Positions 45,193-55,406 of a stretch of DNA of 64,000 bases are shown in pieces. Position 1 is the stretch's first letter; every line of letters begins with the position of its first letter. The notes under the pieces are model-generated. The model was not told the DNA's origin and searched no databases. It saw only the letters and a program-made list of their open reading frames with translations. A program made the translations under genes and the position numbers. This stretch comes from Janibacter sp. Soil728. GTDB lineage: Bacteria; Actinomycetota; Actinomycetes; Actinomycetales; Dermatophilaceae. The DNA lies in contig NZ_LMRZ01000001.1 in NCBI RefSeq assembly GCF_001428305.1, positions 558,289 to 622,288 of the forward strand, in the 5' to 3' direction.

Positions 45193-46095
45193 TCACCGTC
45201 GCCGGGCGCTCGCCGCGGCGATCTGCTGCAGCAGATCGACGGCCAGCTTGGCAGCGCCGTTGGACCTCGCCACCGGGGCGGTCAGCGCCACGATGTCGCG
45301 CACCGGGTTGGGGTTGGTCAGGCGCAGCCGGCGGACCGTCTTGGGGATCGTGCGGGCCGCCAGATCGGGGATCACCGTGATCCCCACGCCGGCCGCGACG
45401 AAGGCCGTTGCGGTGTAGTGGTCCTGCGCCTCGACCGTGTAGCGGGGCCTGAACCCGGCTGCCCGACAGGCGCGGGCGACCATCTCCTGGGTGATGCCGG
45501 CAGAGATGTCGTTGCTCACCCACGGCTCGTCGGCGAGCTCTGCCATCTCGACCCGGCGCCGCCCGGCGAGCCGGTGGTCGGCCGGCACGAGCGCGACGAA
45601 GTGGTCGGTCATGAGCGGCGTGACGATGTACCCGGGCCGGATCGAGGTCGTCGGGTCGGCCGGCACGACGTCGATGTCGACGGGCGGGGCCTGCCCCGGT
45701 GGGTAGCCCTCGGTGAGGACCATCTCCAGGTGCAGCTCTGGCATCTTGGACTGCAGCCGCTTGGCCAGCTGCGGCATCCACCGGTACCCGGCCGAGGCGA
45801 AGTACCCGATCGACAGCGAGCCGGTGCTCCCTGCGCGCAGGTCGTCGACGACGGCGTCGATCCGCTTGAGCTCGGCCATGAGCTGCTCGCTCTCGGCAGC
45901 GAGGGTGTGGGCGGCCGGCGTGGGTTCGATGCCGCGCCCATGACGGGTGAAGAGTGTGAGGCCGGTCTCCTTCTGCAGCGAGGAGACCTGCTGACTGACT
46001 GCGGAGGGGGAGATGCCCAGGTGGCCCGCAGCCGCGTTGACCGAGCCCGAAGCCATGACAGACAAGAAGATCCGCAATCGGTGGGCATCGACCAT
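45193..46095 (-). CDS. LysR family transcriptional regulator
   Basis: A 300-residue LysR-type regulator. The HTH is residues ~2-60 (HRLRIFLSVMASGSVNAAAGHLGISPSAVSQQVSSLQKETG), followed by a periplasmic-binding-protein-like effector domain from ~90 (LSIGYFASAGYRWMPQL, GVGITVIPDLA). Effector and targets are unknown. The gene is divergent from a small ORF across an AT-rich 93-base gap that may hold its operator. The ATG at 46095 is the only start that preserves the whole HTH. Confidence 0.92.
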   Translation of the reverse strand: MVDAHRLRIFLSVMASGSVNAAAGHLGISPSAVSQQVSSLQKETGLTLFTRHGRGIEPTPAAHTLAAESEQLMAELKRIDAVVDDLRAGSTGSLSIGYFASAGYRWMPQLAKRLQSKMPELHLEMVLTEGYPPGQAPPVDIDVVPADPTTSIRPGYIVTPLMTDHFVALVPADHRLAGRRRVEMAELADEPWVSNDISAGITQEMVARACRAAGFRPRYTVEAQDHYTATAFVAAGVGITVIPDLAARTIPKTVRRLRLTNPNPVRDIVALTAPVARSNGAAKLAVDLLQQIAAASARRR

Positions 46096-46188
46096 GGCGA
46101 GCAGCGTATCCCACTGTTAAGCAAACCTGCATGAACATACGGAAAAGTGAATTGGATATATATAGTTGATGCGGGCACTGTTGAAGAC
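46096..46188. promoter_or_regulatory. AT-rich divergent promoter region (LysR / small gene)
   Basis: This is the most AT-rich stretch noticed in the window, including a TATATATA run near 46155-46164. It separates the LysR gene and a small divergent ORF. GTTAAGC and GCATGAAC around 46115-46134 form a weak inverted repeat that could be a LysR site. Confidence 0.45.
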
Positions 46189-46422
46189 ATGAAGAACTGG
46201 ATGACTTACCTCAACGCCGTTCGTCCCGCCGCCAACCGCCACTGGGGCGCCGGACCGGACTCGGACCACACCCGCATGGCCGCGGAGCTCGCCGCCATGT
46301 CGCAGGACGACACCCGCACCAAGCACGAGATCGTCTCCGCGGCCACGACCACGCCGCAGTACCGCGCTCCCTATGACCACCGGATGAGCGACCGCTTCCA
46401 CCCCACCCTCTCCACGCGCTGA
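46189..46422 (+). CDS. Small hypothetical protein divergent from LysR
   Basis: A 77-residue soluble protein beginning MKNWMTYLNAVRPAANRHW and ending SDRFHPTLSTR, rich in His, Arg and Thr, with no membrane segment. I do not recognise the family. Its position divergent from LysR with a strong terminator 41 bases downstream makes it a real transcription unit and a likely LysR target. A longer GTG start at 46147 is possible but reads through the TATA-like region. Confidence 0.6.
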   Translation: MKNWMTYLNAVRPAANRHWGAGPDSDHTRMAAELAAMSQDDTRTKHEIVSAATTTPQYRAPYDHRMSDRFHPTLSTR

Positions 46423-46462
46423 GCGCACCGCGTCCGGGGGTGATCCAGCCCGGACGCGCACC

Positions 46463-46499
46463 ACGAAGGCCCCGCACCGTCATGGTGCGGGGCCTTCGT
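46463..46499. terminator. Strong hairpin after the small gene
   Basis: ACGAAGGCCCCGCACC pairs perfectly with GGTGCGGGGCCTTCGT around GTCAT (16-bp stem with 5-base loop). It is one of the strongest stems in the window and follows the small gene by 40 bases. No U-tract. Confidence 0.8.
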
Positions 46500-46506
46500 C
46501 GTGCGC

Positions 46507-46555
46507 GGGTGGACGTGGACACGCTGACGATTCGTCCGCGCGTTTACCTCCACCC
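46507..46555. repeat. Interspersed palindrome family B, copy 4
   Basis: Starts GGGTGGACGTGG and ends GCGCGTTTACCTCCACCC with a GACGATTCGTCC centre. The right arm is canonical, the left arm degenerate. It lies between the small gene's terminator and the 3' end of ppdK. Confidence 0.85.
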
Positions 46556-46578
46556 GGCGAAGGGAGCGGGTCAGGCCC

Positions 46579-49296
<2,718 letters not shown>

Positions 49297-49418
49297 CGGG
49301 GGGCCTCCCATACGCGAGCGCGGAACCCGCCCACTATGACAGGAGACACGCACATCGTCGTGGTCGGTTCCGCCAGGCAGGGCGAAGGGGGAGCCTCTCC
49401 CCTCGTCGTGGGGGCCGA

Positions 49419-49925
49419 TCAGGCAAGACCGGCGTCGCTCTCCAGCTCGCTCTTGAGCCGGTCCAGGGTGCGCCGGATGTTCTTCGGCTGGTACTCCGCG
49501 AAGGTGCGCCCGCCGGTCGCGGCCTTGTCGAAGACCTTGACCATGGCGTCGGGCCAGCGCCGGTCGTCGGTCCACGTCTCGGTGACGAGGGTCCCCCCTT
49601 CGGCCTCCTCGAAGCGGTACTCCCAGGTGGCGATCCGAGCGGGGATGATCGGCTTCGTGGCGCCGATGCGGTGCACGCGGAAGGCGAAGCGTTCGCCGGG
49701 GTCGGCGGCGGTGACCGTGCACTGGGTCGACCACCGCCCCTTGCCCCGACGGTTCTGCCCGACGAACGAGGTGCCGACCTCGATGGCGGAGGCGCCAGTG
49801 GTCTGGCCCCCCGTGTTCTCAGGGCTCCACCGGCCCATCTGGGTGATGTCGCTGACCGCCTGCCATGCGGTCAGCGGGCTGACGTCGATGGTGACGGACT
49901 CGGAGACTGTGCGGGTTCGGCTCAT
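49419..49925 (-). CDS. SRPBCC family protein
   Basis: A 168-residue ligand-binding-fold protein. VTIDVSPLTAWQAVSDITQMGRWSPE is the family opening helix, with an internal cavity suggested by alternating strands (GERFAFRVHRIG, IATWEYRFEE). The C-terminal helix NIRRTLDRLKSELE is typical. The function is unknown. It is downstream of the GNAT gene on the same strand with a 12-base gap, so they are probably co-transcribed. Confidence 0.8.
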   Translation of the reverse strand: MSRTRTVSESVTIDVSPLTAWQAVSDITQMGRWSPENTGGQTTGASAIEVGTSFVGQNRRGKGRWSTQCTVTAADPGERFAFRVHRIGATKPIIPARIATWEYRFEEAEGGTLVTETWTDDRRWPDAMVKVFDKAATGGRTFAEYQPKNIRRTLDRLKSELESDAGLA

Positions 49926-49937
49926 CCCGTCACGGTG

Positions 49938-50426
49938 TCACAGGTCGAGGGCGTCTCCGTCGAGCCGATAGGTCTCCCACTCGGTCTGGGGCGTGGCGCC
50001 GAGCGACTCGTAGAAGGCGATCGACGGCGCATTCCACCGCAGGACGGACCACTCGAGACGGCGAAACCCACGCTCGCGGCACTCCCCGGCGAGCTCGGTG
50101 AGCAGCGCCTTGCCCAAGCCGGACCCGCGGTGGCGCGGCTCGACGAAGAGGTCCTCGAGGTGCATGCCGTTCCTGCCGGTCCACGTCGAGAAGGTGAGGA
50201 ACCACAGCGCGATCCCCACGACCTGCCGCTCCCTGCCCTCGCCGGCCTCGGCGACATGGCAGAAGGCGGTGGGTACTCCCTTCGCCGGGAAGAGCGCGGC
50301 CGCGAAGTCCTCCTCGGTGGCCTCGACGGCGTCGGGTTCCTTCTCGTAGACCGCGAGGTCGTGGACGAGACGCAGGATGTCGGAGATGTCCGCAGCGGTC
50401 GCCGGACGGATGTCGGGGTGGCTCAT
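49938..50426 (-). CDS. GNAT family N-acetyltransferase (SAT1-like)
   Basis: A 162-residue acetyltransferase. VHDLAVYEKEPDAVEATEEDF is the diamine-acetyltransferase-type N-terminus, VEPRHRGSGLGKALLTELA the acetyl-CoA loop, and LRWNAPSIAFYESLGA the closing strand-helix. It resembles spermidine/thialysine acetyltransferases. A CACAAT -10-like box lies seven bases before the ATG at 50426, inside the inverted repeat GGGCAC-GATT-GTGCCC (50427-50442), so the promoter may be repressed. Confidence 0.88.
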   Translation of the reverse strand: MSHPDIRPATAADISDILRLVHDLAVYEKEPDAVEATEEDFAAALFPAKGVPTAFCHVAEAGEGRERQVVGIALWFLTFSTWTGRNGMHLEDLFVEPRHRGSGLGKALLTELAGECRERGFRRLEWSVLRWNAPSIAFYESLGATPQTEWETYRLDGDALDL

Positions 50427-50469
50427 GGGCACGATTGTGCCCCGCTCCCTGCCTTCGAGACGGTTGCCC

Positions 50470-50509
50470 CGCTCCCTGAGGAGCTTGCGCAGCAAGCGTC
50501 TCGAAGGGA
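50470..50509. repeat. Interspersed palindrome family C, copy 2
   Basis: CGCTCCCTGAGGAG and CGTCTCGAAGGGA flank a GCTTGC/GCAAGC hairpin. It directly abuts the MFS stop at 50510 and probably acts as its terminator. It resembles a GAGGAGC...GCGTCTCGAA repeat common in actinobacterial intergenic DNA. Confidence 0.7.
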
Positions 50510-51712
50510 TCAGTCCAGCGTCGTGCGTCCCCGGTGGATGCGAAGGGAGAGGAAGAGCACGATCAGCCCGGCCAGGGACAGGCCCGCGCCGACCAGCGAG
50601 GGTGCGCGCCAGCCCCAGCCGGCGGCCAGGACGAGCCCACCGAGCCAGGCGCCGAGGGCGTTGGCGACATTGAGCGCGGCGTGGTTGCCGGCGGCGCCGA
50701 GGGTGCGCGCCTTGCCGGCGACCTCCATCAGGCGCAGCTGGAGGGCCAGGACGAAGGCCGAGACGGAGATGCAGATGAGCAGCAGGACGATGGCGGCCGG
50801 GATGGCCCAGTCCGCTGCCCAGGCGAAGGCGGCGAGTGAGAGGCCGGTCGCGATGGTCGACCCGACGAGGGTCCACAGCACCGAGCGGTCGACGAGGCGT
50901 CCGGCGATGACGGTGCCGACGAGTCCGCCGACCCCGTAGACGAAGAGGTAGATCGGGACCGCGTCCGCGGGCAGGCCGGTCTGGTTGCGCAGGATCGGGC
51001 TGATGTAGGAGTACATCGCGAAGACGCCGCCGAAGCCGATCGCACCGATGAGCAGGGTCAGCCACACCTGCGCGTCCTTGAAGGCGGACAGCTCGCTGTG
51101 CACGTCGGCCTCGGTGTCGGCGGCCTGGTGTGGGACGACGGTGCTGACGAGGACCGCGGTGAGGACGCCCAGGGCCGCGACGAGCCAGTACGCCGAGCGC
51201 CATCCCGCCTGCTGCCCGAGCCAGGTCGCCAGCGGGACTCCGGCGACATTGGCGATCGGGATGCCGAGCATGATCCGACTGACCGCCCACCCGCCGCGAC
51301 CGACCGCGACGATGTCGTACGCGACGATCGAGGCGATGCCGAAGAAGGCGCCGTGCGGGATGCCGGAGACGAAGCGCGCCATCATGAGCAGCTCGTAGCC
51401 GCCGGCCATTGCGCTGAGCGCGTTGCCGATGGCGAAGAGCACCATGAGCGCGACGAGCAGCTCCCGTCGGGGCAGCCGGTTGCCGAAGATCGCGATGGTG
51501 GGTGCGCCGACGACGACGCCGAGGGCGTAGGCGGAGATCGTGTGCCCGGCCTGCGGGATGGTCGTGCCGACGCCGTGGGCGATCTCGGGGAGCAGGCCCA
51601 TCGTGACGAACTCCGTGACCCCGATCCCGACCCCGCCGAGCACGAGGGCCGACAGGGCGATCCCGACGTGGCTGCTGGTCCGGGCGGTGGCATGGGACGA
51701 AGGGGGACTCAC
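50510..51712 (-). CDS. MFS transporter (DHA1 / AraJ-like)
   Basis: A 400-residue 12-helix major-facilitator exporter. LGGVGIGVTEFVTMGLLPEIA matches the first helix of sugar-efflux/drug-resistance DHA1 proteins; the loop 2-3 motif region GNRLPRRELL and the domain-linking loop are in place. GTG 51712 is preferred because GAGAGG precedes it by eight bases; a start nine codons earlier is possible. An inverted repeat at 51755-51766 lies upstream, so a repressor may control it. Substrates are unknown. Confidence 0.88.
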   Translation of the reverse strand: MSPPSSHATARTSSHVGIALSALVLGGVGIGVTEFVTMGLLPEIAHGVGTTIPQAGHTISAYALGVVVGAPTIAIFGNRLPRRELLVALMVLFAIGNALSAMAGGYELLMMARFVSGIPHGAFFGIASIVAYDIVAVGRGGWAVSRIMLGIPIANVAGVPLATWLGQQAGWRSAYWLVAALGVLTAVLVSTVVPHQAADTEADVHSELSAFKDAQVWLTLLIGAIGFGGVFAMYSYISPILRNQTGLPADAVPIYLFVYGVGGLVGTVIAGRLVDRSVLWTLVGSTIATGLSLAAFAWAADWAIPAAIVLLLICISVSAFVLALQLRLMEVAGKARTLGAAGNHAALNVANALGAWLGGLVLAAGWGWRAPSLVGAGLSLAGLIVLFLSLRIHRGRTTLD

Positions 51713-51754
51713 TGCGCCATCCTCTCCCACACGTGACACATGCAGGTCGCCTCC

Positions 51755-51766
51755 CTACATGTGTAG
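51755..51766. promoter_or_regulatory. Inverted repeat upstream of the MFS gene
   Basis: CTACA and TGTAG form perfect 5-bp arms around TG, 43 bases upstream of the MFS start. Size and position fit a TetR- or MarR-type operator; no adjacent regulator gene is present. Confidence 0.45.
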
Positions 51767-51858
51767 ACGCCAGCCTTGGAGCAGGCGGAGACGAAGGGGG
51801 AGACCTCGGCCACAATGCCCGCGTCCATCTCGGTTACCGCCCCGTAGGGTCGGATCCC

Positions 51859-52332
51859 ATGACGACGACCCAGAACGCACCTCTCCTCGAGGCCACGACC
51901 GAGATCTCCGCCGATCCCGAGGCGGTGTGGGCGGTCATCACCGACCCGCGCGCCCTCGGCGGTCTGTCCGACCAGGTCCTGCGCACCCATGTCGTGGGGA
52001 CCGCGCCCGTCGGGCTCGGCACCAGGACGGTCAACATCAACCGTCGGGGTCTGCTGCTGTGGCCCACGAGGGCCAAGGTCGTGCGCTTCGAGCCGCACCG
52101 TGACTTCGCCTTCCGCGTCAAGGACAACGGCAGCACGTGGTCCTTCGAGCTCGCTCCCACGGCGACGGGCACCACGGTGACGCACCGCCGCGAGGCGCCT
52201 CACGGGATGACCAAGATCTCGGTGACCTTGCAGGAGAAGGTCCTCGGCGGCGTGGCGGACTTCGACAAGGAGATGGAGTCCGGCATGGCCGTGACCCTGG
52301 AGCGGCTCAAGGCGCTCCTCGAGCGCGGTTGA
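51859..52332 (+). CDS. SRPBCC family protein
   Basis: A 157-residue polyketide-cyclase/coenzyme-Q-binding-like protein. TTEISADPEAVWAVITDPRALGG is the family N-terminal strand-helix, and GVADFDKEMESGMAVTLERLKALL the long C-terminal helix. The function is unknown. TAGGGT at 51845-51850 lies eight bases before the ATG, suggesting a leaderless transcript. A hairpin terminator follows 12 bases after the stop. Confidence 0.82.
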   Translation: MTTTQNAPLLEATTEISADPEAVWAVITDPRALGGLSDQVLRTHVVGTAPVGLGTRTVNINRRGLLLWPTRAKVVRFEPHRDFAFRVKDNGSTWSFELAPTATGTTVTHRREAPHGMTKISVTLQEKVLGGVADFDKEMESGMAVTLERLKALLERG

Positions 52333-52343
52333 CCCGCTGCCGC

Positions 52344-52369
52344 GCTCACGGGGGATGGCCCCCGTGAGC
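52344..52369 (+). terminator. Hairpin after the SRPBCC gene
   Basis: GCTCACGGGGG and CCCCCGTGAGC form a perfect 11-bp stem around ATGG, 12 bases past the stop. It separates the SRPBCC gene from the candidate small RNA downstream. Confidence 0.7.
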
Positions 52370-52443
52370 AAGGGCGGAGGACCCGAGTCGAGATGGGTAC
52401 TTCTCCCCATCGACCCCCTCTTGGCAAACTCGTAGATTCATCG

Positions 52444-52561
52444 GTGTCAGCAAGACACGGGGACGTCGACTGACACTGGCTCGGGACGCGCAGGGGGTTC
52501 CCGCAGCCGACGAGAGGGCGGGGCTCCGCAGGGGGAGTCCCGCCCTCTCGTCACATTTTTT
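52444..52561 (+). ncRNA. Candidate small RNA (about 118 nt)
   Basis: TCGACC (52410-52415) and TAGATT (52433-52438), 17 bases apart, form a plausible promoter. A 7-bp GTGTCAG/CTGACAC stem starts at 52444. The region ends in a 14-bp GACGAGAGGGCGGG/CCCGCCCTCTCGTC stem followed by a six-T run (52556-52561), the only classic U-tract terminator noticed in the window. The preceding gene already has its own terminator. Two G5 stretches (52493-52497, 52531-52535) lie in loops and could pair with C-rich targets. A 26-codon ORF (52393-52473) overlaps its 5' part but has no clear ribosome site. No known RNA family is recognised. Confidence 0.5.
52509..52561 (+). terminator. Rho-independent terminator with T-run
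   Basis: GACGAGAGGGCGGG pairs with CCCGCCCTCTCGTC around a 16-base loop, followed by ACATTTTTT. It ends the candidate small RNA and would insulate the next gene. Confidence 0.85.
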
Positions 52562-52600
52562 GGCCTGTCGCGCGGGTCGTGGCTGTGTGACGATTGGCCC

Positions 52601-53419
52601 ATGACCACACCTGCAGGGGGGCCGAGCGGCCCGAACATCCCACCGCCTCCGGGCCAGCCCGGTCCGTACGGCCAGTCGGGCCCGGGCTACGGCGGTCCGC
52701 CTCCCGGTAGTTTTGGCGGCCCCGGCGGCCCGCCTCCCGGCAATTTCGGTGGTCCCGGTGGTGGCCCCGGTGGCCCCGGTGGCCAGGGCAATTTCGGTGG
52801 CCCGGGTGGCCCGGGCAACTTCGGCGGGCCCGGTCAGCCGCCGAAGAAGGGCCCGGGCAAGGGCCTGATCATCGGTATCGCCGGTGGCGTGGCGCTCATC
52901 CTGCTCCTGTGCTGCATCGGTGGCTTCTTCGTCCTGCGGGGCGCTGACGACGAGAGTCCGCCGCCGACGACCACCTCGCAGCCGGCGACGGAGACCTCGA
53001 CGAGCGAGCCGACCAGCGAGACCTCGACGAGCGAGCCGACGACGGAGACCTCGACGAGCGAGCCCACCAGCGAGACGTCGAGCTCGACCTCGGCCGCCGG
53101 TACAGGCGACTTCCCGGACGAGTTCGACGGCTGGAAGAAGTCCAGCAAGGTCGGCAATCTCAAGTCCGTGGCCACCTACACCAAGGGGACGGAGGCCGTG
53201 AGCGTCCTTGCCAACGAGGGCATCTCGGCCAGCACCTTCGAAAACGTCTGGGACGACAGTCAGAAGGTCGGCGACATCTCCTGCGGCACGGTGTCCGGCT
53301 CCACCTCCACGCAGTGCGCGGTGGACAAGGACGGAACCACCTACCTCATGTCCTCGAGCGGCAAGAAGTCCGCCAAGGACCTCGCCGCCACCCTCACGAA
53401 GTTCACCGACGCGCTCTGA
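52601..53419 (+). CDS. Gly/Pro-rich single-pass membrane protein
   Basis: A 272-residue protein in three parts. Residues 1-85 are a Gly/Pro/Gln/Phe-rich cytoplasmic tail with repeating GPGGPP and NFGGPG units. Residues ~88-112 form a membrane helix (IIGIAGGVALILLLCCIGGF). Residues ~118-165 are an extracellular Thr/Ser/Glu linker with TSTSEPTSE repeats. Residues ~170-272 form a small folded domain ending TKFTDAL with a Cys pair that could form a disulfide. This layout is common in actinobacterial cell-envelope proteins of unknown function. The ATG lies 40 bases after the small-RNA terminator. Confidence 0.78.
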   Translation: MTTPAGGPSGPNIPPPPGQPGPYGQSGPGYGGPPPGSFGGPGGPPPGNFGGPGGGPGGPGGQGNFGGPGGPGNFGGPGQPPKKGPGKGLIIGIAGGVALILLLCCIGGFFVLRGADDESPPPTTTSQPATETSTSEPTSETSTSEPTTETSTSEPTSETSSSTSAAGTGDFPDEFDGWKKSSKVGNLKSVATYTKGTEAVSVLANEGISASTFENVWDDSQKVGDISCGTVSGSTSTQCAVDKDGTTYLMSSSGKKSAKDLAATLTKFTDAL

Positions 53420-53435
53420 GCACGCACCGAGCGAC

Positions 53436-53471
53436 ACGGAAGGGTCTCGTCCTGCGACGGGGCCCTTCCGT
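53436..53471 (+). terminator. Hairpin after the Gly/Pro-rich gene
   Basis: ACGGAAGGG and CCCTTCCGT pair at the base and CGTC/GACG pair inside, giving an interrupted stem 17 bases after the stop. No U-tract. Confidence 0.6.
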
Positions 53472-53499
53472 CGTCCTCGGGCGGAATTAGGGTGGGCTC

Positions 53500-54309
53500 A
53501 TGCCCCGGTACATCACGACGACCATCCAGGACGGCATCGCCCACGTGCGCCTCGCCCGCCCGGACAAGCTCAACGCACTCACGCTCGAGATGCTCGATGA
53601 CCTTGCAGCAGCAGCCCACGGGCTCGCCGCTGACCGTCGGCTTCGCGCGGTCGTGATCTCCGGTGAGGGGGACTCCTTCTGCGCCGGCCTCGACTTCGGC
53701 TCCGCGATGAAGAAGCCGTCTGCGATCGCCCGGCGCTTCGTGCCCCGCCCCTGGCGCGGTACCAACACCTTCCAGGAGGCGGCGTGGGGCTTCCGCCGCC
53801 TGCCCGTGCCGGTCATCGCCGCGGTCTCCGGGCACTGCCTCGGCGGCGGTCTGCAGATCGCGCTCGCCGCGGACTTCCGGATCACGCACCCCGCGGCGAC
53901 GTGGTCGGTCCTCGAGGGGCGCTGGGGGATCATCCCGGACATGTCCGGTGTGCAGGCGCTCTCCGAGCTCGTCGGGATCGATGTCGCCAAGCGGCTGACG
54001 ATGACCGCGGACAAGATCTCCGGTGAGCGCGCCCAGCAGATCGGTCTGGCGACCGAGGTCGCCGATGACCCCGTGGCGGCTGCCTTCGACCTCGCGGATC
54101 AGCTGTCGATGCGCTCGCCCGATGCCCTGGCCGCCACCAAGCGACTCTTCGACGGCACGTGGAACCGCAGCGCCCGACACACCTTCGCCCGTGAGCGGTG
54201 GGAACAGCTCCCGCTGCTCTTCGGGCCCAACGCGGCTCGTGCCCGGGCCGCCAATGCCCGCAAGCAGCAGCCCGAGTTCCTGCCCCGCCAGCGTCGCCTC
54301 GTCCCGTGA
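53500..54309 (+). CDS. Enoyl-CoA hydratase/isomerase (crotonase) family protein
   Basis: A 269-residue crotonase. RPDKLNALTLEMLDDL is the family N-terminal motif, GDSFCAGLDFGSA the first oxyanion-hole strand, and VSGHCLGGGLQIALAADFRI the second. The catalytic Glu pair of true enoyl-CoA hydratases is only partly evident (WSVLEGRWGIIPDMSG), so a different crotonase reaction is possible. TAGGGT at 53488-53493 lies six bases before the ATG, implying a leaderless mRNA. The stop overlaps the GNAT start (GTGA). Confidence 0.9.
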   Translation: MPRYITTTIQDGIAHVRLARPDKLNALTLEMLDDLAAAAHGLAADRRLRAVVISGEGDSFCAGLDFGSAMKKPSAIARRFVPRPWRGTNTFQEAAWGFRRLPVPVIAAVSGHCLGGGLQIALAADFRITHPAATWSVLEGRWGIIPDMSGVQALSELVGIDVAKRLTMTADKISGERAQQIGLATEVADDPVAAAFDLADQLSMRSPDALAATKRLFDGTWNRSARHTFARERWEQLPLLFGPNAARARAANARKQQPEFLPRQRRLVP

Positions 54310-55403
54310 GCGACGGCCAGCCGACGCTGACCGGCTTCCTGCCGATCGTCCCCGAGGACCTGCCGCAGGGATGGTCCAGCCGGGCCCCCGTCGACGGCGA
54401 TGTCGATGAGCTGATCGCCTTGGTCTCGACGGCGAAGAAGGCCGTTGACGGCTCGGGCTCCATCGAGGAGGAGCTCGTCACCAGCGAGGCGGTGGGCGAG
54501 GCGTCGTGGACCCGGCGCCAGGTCGTCGTCATGGATCCGCAGGGTGCGATCCGGGTCTGGGCCCGCGTGCACGACCGTGCTGCCGGTCGCAGCAATGTCG
54601 ACCTGACGACGGACCCTGCGCTCGGCGCCGAGGTGGAGGACCGGCTGGCCCCGTCGGTGCTGGCCTGGGCGGAGTCGATCGCGCTGCGGGTCTCGCGCGG
54701 TCGGGGACTCGGGGGGACGCGCCTGGACATGTCCGTTCACGAGGACGACGAGCGGCTGCGAGGTTTGTTGCGGGACAACGGATTCACCCTCGCCCGCACC
54801 TGGTTGCAGATGAGACGCCCCGTGGAGCCGGGCGACGTGGACCTTCCGACCACGCACGCCCGAGAGGGTGTCGTCGTGCGTCAGGTGAATCGACGGGAGG
54901 ACGGCACCCCCTTCGCCGCGGACCTGCAGGCGGTCTACCGGATGATCGAGGAGTCCTTCGCGGACCACTTCAACTCCTACCGGGAGTCCTTCCCCGAGTT
55001 CCTCCTGCGGTTGCGTGAGGCGCCCGGCCACCGTTGGGACCACTGGTGGATCGCCGACATCGAGGTCGAGGGACACTGGGTCCCCGGTGGAGCGGTGGCT
55101 GCGGCCGTGCTCCCGGAGGACGCCTCAGGGGTGCCCGGCACCTACATCGACTACATCGGCGTGCACCGCCTGGCCCGAGGGCGGGGCGTCGCCAAGTCGC
55201 TGCTCCACGCCGTCATCGCTGACACGGCCCGGCGCGGCCGCAACCGGGTCGCCCTCGAGGTCGACGACGACAGCCCGACGGGCGCCGACGGCATCTATGC
55301 CTCGATGGGGTGGGTCACCCGCTACCGCACCGAGTCCTGGCACCGTGACGTGCGGGTCGAGGGGACCGACGACCCCGTGCCCCTGGCGCGGCTCGACGAG
55401 TAG
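54306..55403 (+). CDS. Tandem GNAT acetyltransferase (MshD-like architecture)
   Basis: A 365-residue protein with two GNAT-like halves. The first (about residues 20-170) is degenerate, with weak acetyl-CoA-loop similarity around VSRGRGLGGTRLD. The second (about 200-350) has the clear loop HRLARGRGVAKSLLHAVI and the closing strand NRVALEVDDDSPTGADGIYASMGW. This layout resembles mycothiol synthase MshD and related tandem GNATs, but residues specific for mycothiol synthesis cannot be confirmed. The GTG overlaps the crotonase stop by four bases. Confidence 0.78.
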   Translation: MSDGQPTLTGFLPIVPEDLPQGWSSRAPVDGDVDELIALVSTAKKAVDGSGSIEEELVTSEAVGEASWTRRQVVVMDPQGAIRVWARVHDRAAGRSNVDLTTDPALGAEVEDRLAPSVLAWAESIALRVSRGRGLGGTRLDMSVHEDDERLRGLLRDNGFTLARTWLQMRRPVEPGDVDLPTTHAREGVVVRQVNRREDGTPFAADLQAVYRMIEESFADHFNSYRESFPEFLLRLREAPGHRWDHWWIADIEVEGHWVPGGAVAAAVLPEDASGVPGTYIDYIGVHRLARGRGVAKSLLHAVIADTARRGRNRVALEVDDDSPTGADGIYASMGWVTRYRTESWHRDVRVEGTDDPVPLARLDE

Positions 55404-55406
55404 CGG

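Noticed and set aside
52444-52561. Assigning the candidate RNA to 6C RNA, SRP RNA or tmRNA
   Set aside because: 6C RNA has C-rich loops, while this strand has G-rich ones; the tetraloop and domain features of SRP RNA and the tRNA-like ends of tmRNA are absent.
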